A DNA stretch of 27,942 nt from an uncultured Pelagibacteraceae bacterium (lineage in GTDB: Bacteria > Pseudomonadota > Alphaproteobacteria > Pelagibacterales > Pelagibacteraceae), in contig CACPEI010000007.1 in the NCBI GenBank assembly GCA_902632875.1, positions 1 through 27,942 on the forward strand, written 5' to 3'. A program made the position numbers and the translations under genes. The notes under the pieces are model-generated. The model was not told where the DNA came from, did not search any database, and was given only the letters and a program-made list of their open reading frames with translations. This document shows positions 25,934 to 27,942 of the stretch, one piece after another; the stretch's first letter is position 1; each line of letters begins with the position of its first letter.

Positions 25934-25948
25934 GTTCTTGTTTTGTTC
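25934..25948 (-). promoter_or_regulatory. SOS (LexA) box of umuDC
   Basis: Plus strand GTTC-TTGTTTT-GTTC, i.e. GAAC-N7-GAAC reading toward umuD. This is an exact match to the alphaproteobacterial LexA consensus GTTC-N7-GTTC. It ends one base before the umuD ATG at 25933 and lies across the predicted transcription start. Confidence 0.82.
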
Positions 25949-25951
25949 TTA

Positions 25952-25980
25952 TTTGTAGCGCAGTTATACAATACAGTCAA
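25952..25980 (-). promoter_or_regulatory. umuDC promoter
   Basis: On the minus strand TTGACT (25980-25975), a 17-base spacer and TACAAA (25957-25952) make a plausible sigma-70-type promoter. The predicted start falls within the SOS box, so bound LexA would block it directly. The mRNA leader would be about 10-15 bases and consist mainly of the operator. Confidence 0.6.
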
Positions 25981-26001
25981 TAGGTTGTATTTTGAGTCTG
26001 T

Positions 26002-26023
26002 AACTGAATCAAAACTGAATCAA
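26002..26023. repeat. Tandem 11-bp direct repeat in the umuD/GFA intergenic region
   Basis: AACTGAATCAA occurs twice head-to-tail (26002-26012 and 26013-26023), followed by a related AACGTGAACATCAA. The 11-bp period equals about one helical turn, so the repeats would face the same side of DNA. It lies between the umuD promoter and the GFA gene. It may be a regulator site or a chance slippage product. Confidence 0.6.
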
Positions 26024-26093
26024 AACGTGAACATCAAAACTATATTTTGTATGCTTGTGGATAACTTCAACCAAGGATAGTTTAAAACATCAA

Positions 26094-26456
26094 ATGAAAA
26101 AACTAATTTGTCATTGCGGAGCGGTTGAAGCAGAAATTAATTTAGATGGAGATTTAGCTAAAGTAATAAAATGTAATTGTTCTATATGTAAGAGAAAAGG
26201 TGCAATTATGTCTATGGTAAAAAACGAGGATTTTAAAATTGTCAAAGGCAAAGATAAATTAAAACTTTATCAATTTCACTCAAAAGTGGCTAAACATTAC
26301 TTTTGCTCTGAATGCGGAATTTACACACATCATAACCCTAGGATCAATCCAGCAATGACAGGGTTTAATGTTGGTTGTATTGATGAAATAAATACTTTCG
26401 ATATGAAAGAAATTCCAGTAAACGATGGTCAAAATCATCCATTGGATAAAAAATAA
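26094..26456 (+). CDS. GFA-family zinc-binding protein (glutathione-dependent formaldehyde-activating-like)
   Basis: The 120-residue protein has the full cysteine set of the GFA fold: Cys6 and Cys8 (CHCGAV), Cys27, Cys29 and Cys32 (CNCSICKRKG), and Cys71 and Cys74 (YFCSECGI). FNVGCID follows. These bind structural and active-site zinc. Members include the glutathione-dependent formaldehyde-activating enzyme Gfa, but most have no proven reaction, so formaldehyde chemistry should not be assumed. I chose the ATG at 26094 (MKKLICHCG); an upstream TTG at 26055 would add 13 residues without family support. It lies 5 bases before the glycerate kinase gene, with which it is presumably co-transcribed. 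The region 25949-26093 upstream carries promoters and repeats only. Confidence 0.88.
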   Translation: MKKLICHCGAVEAEINLDGDLAKVIKCNCSICKRKGAIMSMVKNEDFKIVKGKDKLKLYQFHSKVAKHYFCSECGIYTHHNPRINPAMTGFNVGCIDEINTFDMKEIPVNDGQNHPLDKK

Positions 26457-26461
26457 TTTTC

Positions 26462-27385
26462 ATGCAACAATTCAGCTTATGCTTCGGTAAGGTAAAAAAA
26501 GATTGTTTAAAGTTCATTAAGTCTCAAGAGACAAAAGCCGATAAATTTAAGAACAAAGAGAAAATGATTAAGTCTTTTTTGGTTCCGTTATGTTTTTGGA
26601 TAAATGAAAAAGCTGATAAAAAAAGGCCCTATTTTGTAGGTTTAGCAGGCGGTCAGGGAACTGGCAAAACAACAATAAGTTCTTTGATAAGGATTATTTT
26701 GACTAAATATTTTAAATTAAATGTCTTTAGAATTTCAATAGATGACTTTTATAGAACTAGAAAAGAGCGAATAAGTTTATCAAAAAAAGTTCACCCTATG
26801 CTTTTGACAAGAGGAGTTCCAGGAACGCATGATATAAATATGATATTAAGTTTTTTTAAAAAGGCAAAAAGTAGAAAATTTAAAAGATTAAAATTACCTA
26901 CATTTAATAAAGCTATCGATGAAAGGTATAATAAAAAGAAATGGTTCGATTTAAAAAAGAGACCAGATGTGATTATTTTTGAGGGATGGTGTGTTGGTGC
27001 TAAATCAGAGAACAATATTACTTTAAAAAAAACAATCAATTCAATGGAAAAAGCTAAAGATCAAAAACACATTTGGAGAAAGTATGTTAACGATCAACTG
27101 AAGTCAAAGTATAAAACCTTATATTCCCAGTTAAATTGTTTGATTTATCTAAGGGCAAAAAATTTTAGTTTGCTTCAAAAGTGGAGATTAAAACAAGAAA
27201 GAAAGCTTTGGATAAAAAGCAAAGTTAAATCAAAAATAATGAGTAGAGGGGATGTGATCAATTTTATGCAAACGTATCAGAGAATTACACAAAATATGTT
27301 TAAATATATGCCCAAGTATGCATCAATAATTTTCAATTTAAATAGTAACCATCAGATTAAATCTGCAGTATATAAAAAGAAATGA
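26462..27385 (+). CDS. Plant-type D-glycerate 3-kinase-like P-loop kinase
   Basis: The 307-residue protein has a P-loop GGQGTGKT at residues 63-70. SIDDFY (92-97), LTRGVPGTHD (about 115-124), LPTFNKAIDER and the Walker-B-like VIIFEGWCVGA follow. This set is that of the phosphoribulokinase/uridine-kinase-like kinases related to plant D-glycerate 3-kinase (GLYK) and yeast/E. coli YggC-type proteins. If the assignment holds, it makes 3-phosphoglycerate from glycerate, closing a route from glycine/serine or glycolate into central metabolism. The exact substrate is inferred. It is preceded by the GFA gene (5-base gap) and its stop overlaps the tolC start (ATGA), so the three genes are likely one operon. 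Confidence 0.82.
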   Translation: MQQFSLCFGKVKKDCLKFIKSQETKADKFKNKEKMIKSFLVPLCFWINEKADKKRPYFVGLAGGQGTGKTTISSLIRIILTKYFKLNVFRISIDDFYRTRKERISLSKKVHPMLLTRGVPGTHDINMILSFFKKAKSRKFKRLKLPTFNKAIDERYNKKKWFDLKKRPDVIIFEGWCVGAKSENNITLKKTINSMEKAKDQKHIWRKYVNDQLKSKYKTLYSQLNCLIYLRAKNFSLLQKWRLKQERKLWIKSKVKSKIMSRGDVINFMQTYQRITQNMFKYMPKYASIIFNLNSNHQIKSAVYKKK

Positions 27386-27942
27386 AATTATTTCTAAAAA
27401 TTTTTCTGATTATTAATTTTTTTACCTTGTCTGTTTTTGCGGAGACTTTAAATTCAGCTCTAAAAAGGGCCTATAATACTAATCCAGAGCTAAACGCTGA
27501 GAGAGAAAGTTTGAATATCTCTGAACAAGAGCTTAAAGTTTCAAAAAGTTCCTATCTTCCAACAGTCACTTTAGAGGGAAGTAGAAGTCAAGAAGATACT
27601 GATAAACTCACCAATAGAGATGGCTCAGACGCAACCATCAGTGACGTCGATCCTAAAACAAAATCAGTTACTATAACGCAAACTTTAATAGATTTTGGAA
27701 GAGGGGCAGAGCTAGCAAAAAGTAAAATTGGGATTGACTTAGCAAAAGCTAAACTTTTAAAAAAAGAACAGGAAATTTTGTATAAAGCTGCAGATGCTTA
27801 TACTGGATTGATTTCTGCAAGAGAGAAATTTGCTATAAATAGCTCAAATGTTGATTTATTAGAAAGACAAGTAGAAACCGATAAAATTAGATTAGAAAGA
27901 GGAAACATATCTTTATCAGATGTTGCGCAATCAGAGTCATCG
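27382..27942 (+). CDS. tolC: TolC-family outer-membrane efflux protein, N-terminal part, cut by the window edge
   Basis: The first 187 codons of a TolC-type protein are visible. A signal peptide (MKLFLKIFLIINFFTLSVFA, cut before ETLNSALK) is followed by the first structural repeat: AYNTNPELNAERESL, SYLPTVTLEGS, VTITQTLIDFGRG, AADAYTGLISAREK, LLERQVETDKIRLERG and ISLSDVAQSES. TolC forms the trimeric outer-membrane duct of type-I secretion and RND efflux systems. The ATG overlaps the glycerate kinase stop (ATGA). The visible part ends about where the C-terminal fragment at 22341-23072 begins in the TolC alignment, and that fragment is on the opposite strand. Whether this copy continues to a full-length gene cannot be seen here. 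Confidence 0.92.
   Translation, partial: MKLFLKIFLIINFFTLSVFAETLNSALKRAYNTNPELNAERESLNISEQELKVSKSSYLPTVTLEGSRSQEDTDKLTNRDGSDATISDVDPKTKSVTITQTLIDFGRGAELAKSKIGIDLAKAKLLKKEQEILYKAADAYTGLISAREKFAINSSNVDLLERQVETDKIRLERGNISLSDVAQSESS

Noticed and set aside
26055..26093. TTG start extending the GFA protein by 13 residues
   Set aside because: The family N-terminus begins at MKKLICHCG-like sequence, and the extension looks like intergenic DNA.
1..27942. tRNA, rRNA, CRISPR arrays, insertion sequences or prophage genes
   Set aside because: None was recognised on either strand; no gap is long enough for most of these and no repeat-spacer pattern or transposase sequence is present.

Overview
The window looks like a piece of a Pelagibacterales (SAR11)-type marine alphaproteobacterial chromosome. 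This is inferred from the very low GC, almost no intergenic DNA (no gap above about 150 bp), a tandem glycine riboswitch on gcvT, TRAP transporters, a eukaryote-like NADP-isocitrate dehydrogenase, and mostly weak or absent Shine-Dalgarno sequences. I ran no similarity search; names rest on recognised motifs and family-typical sequence. No rRNA, tRNA, CRISPR array, insertion sequence or prophage was seen.

Left part (1-10191). The glycine cleavage operon gcvT-gcvH-gcvP lies on the minus strand (gcvP runs off the left edge) behind a tandem glycine riboswitch. Upstream are an EamA transporter and 5-oxoprolinase subunits pxpC and pxpB. These diverge from pxpA and a small exported TPR protein on the plus strand. 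A TRAP transporter (dctP-dctQ-dctM) follows, then a TerC-family membrane protein. This part appears devoted to catabolism and uptake of glycine, 5-oxoproline and a carboxylate.

Middle part (10188-22233). Minus-strand housekeeping genes come in two tight runs. Psd, pssA, a GT8-like glycosyltransferase and rlmE cover phospholipid head groups and rRNA methylation. GuaB (without CBS domains), a small exported TPR protein, guaA and panB cover GMP synthesis and pantothenate. Icd is on the plus strand, convergent with alaS; recA follows with a clear hairpin terminator.

Right part (22341-27942) looks accessory. It holds the C-terminal half of a tolC-family gene (minus strand), a predicted exported PL5-type alginate lyase, an SOS-controlled umuDC pair, a GFA-family zinc protein, a plant-type glycerate kinase, and the N-terminal part of a tolC gene (plus strand) running off the right edge. 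The two tolC parts face each other across about 4.3 kb and cover nearly complementary regions of the protein. This suggests an inversion through tolC or an inverted duplication of its 3' half.

The points most worth a second look are: (1) a 12-bp P1 helix of glycine aptamer 2 that contains the gcvT start codon; (2) the facing tolC parts flanking the umuDC/alginate-lyase module; (3) an exact GTTC-N7-GTTC LexA-type box touching the umuD start codon, plus a one-mismatch version at recA; (4) a shared, bidirectional -10 between pxpA and pxpB; (5) a naturally CBS-less IMP dehydrogenase; (6) repeated TAATG stop-start overlaps and TTAA shared convergent stops.
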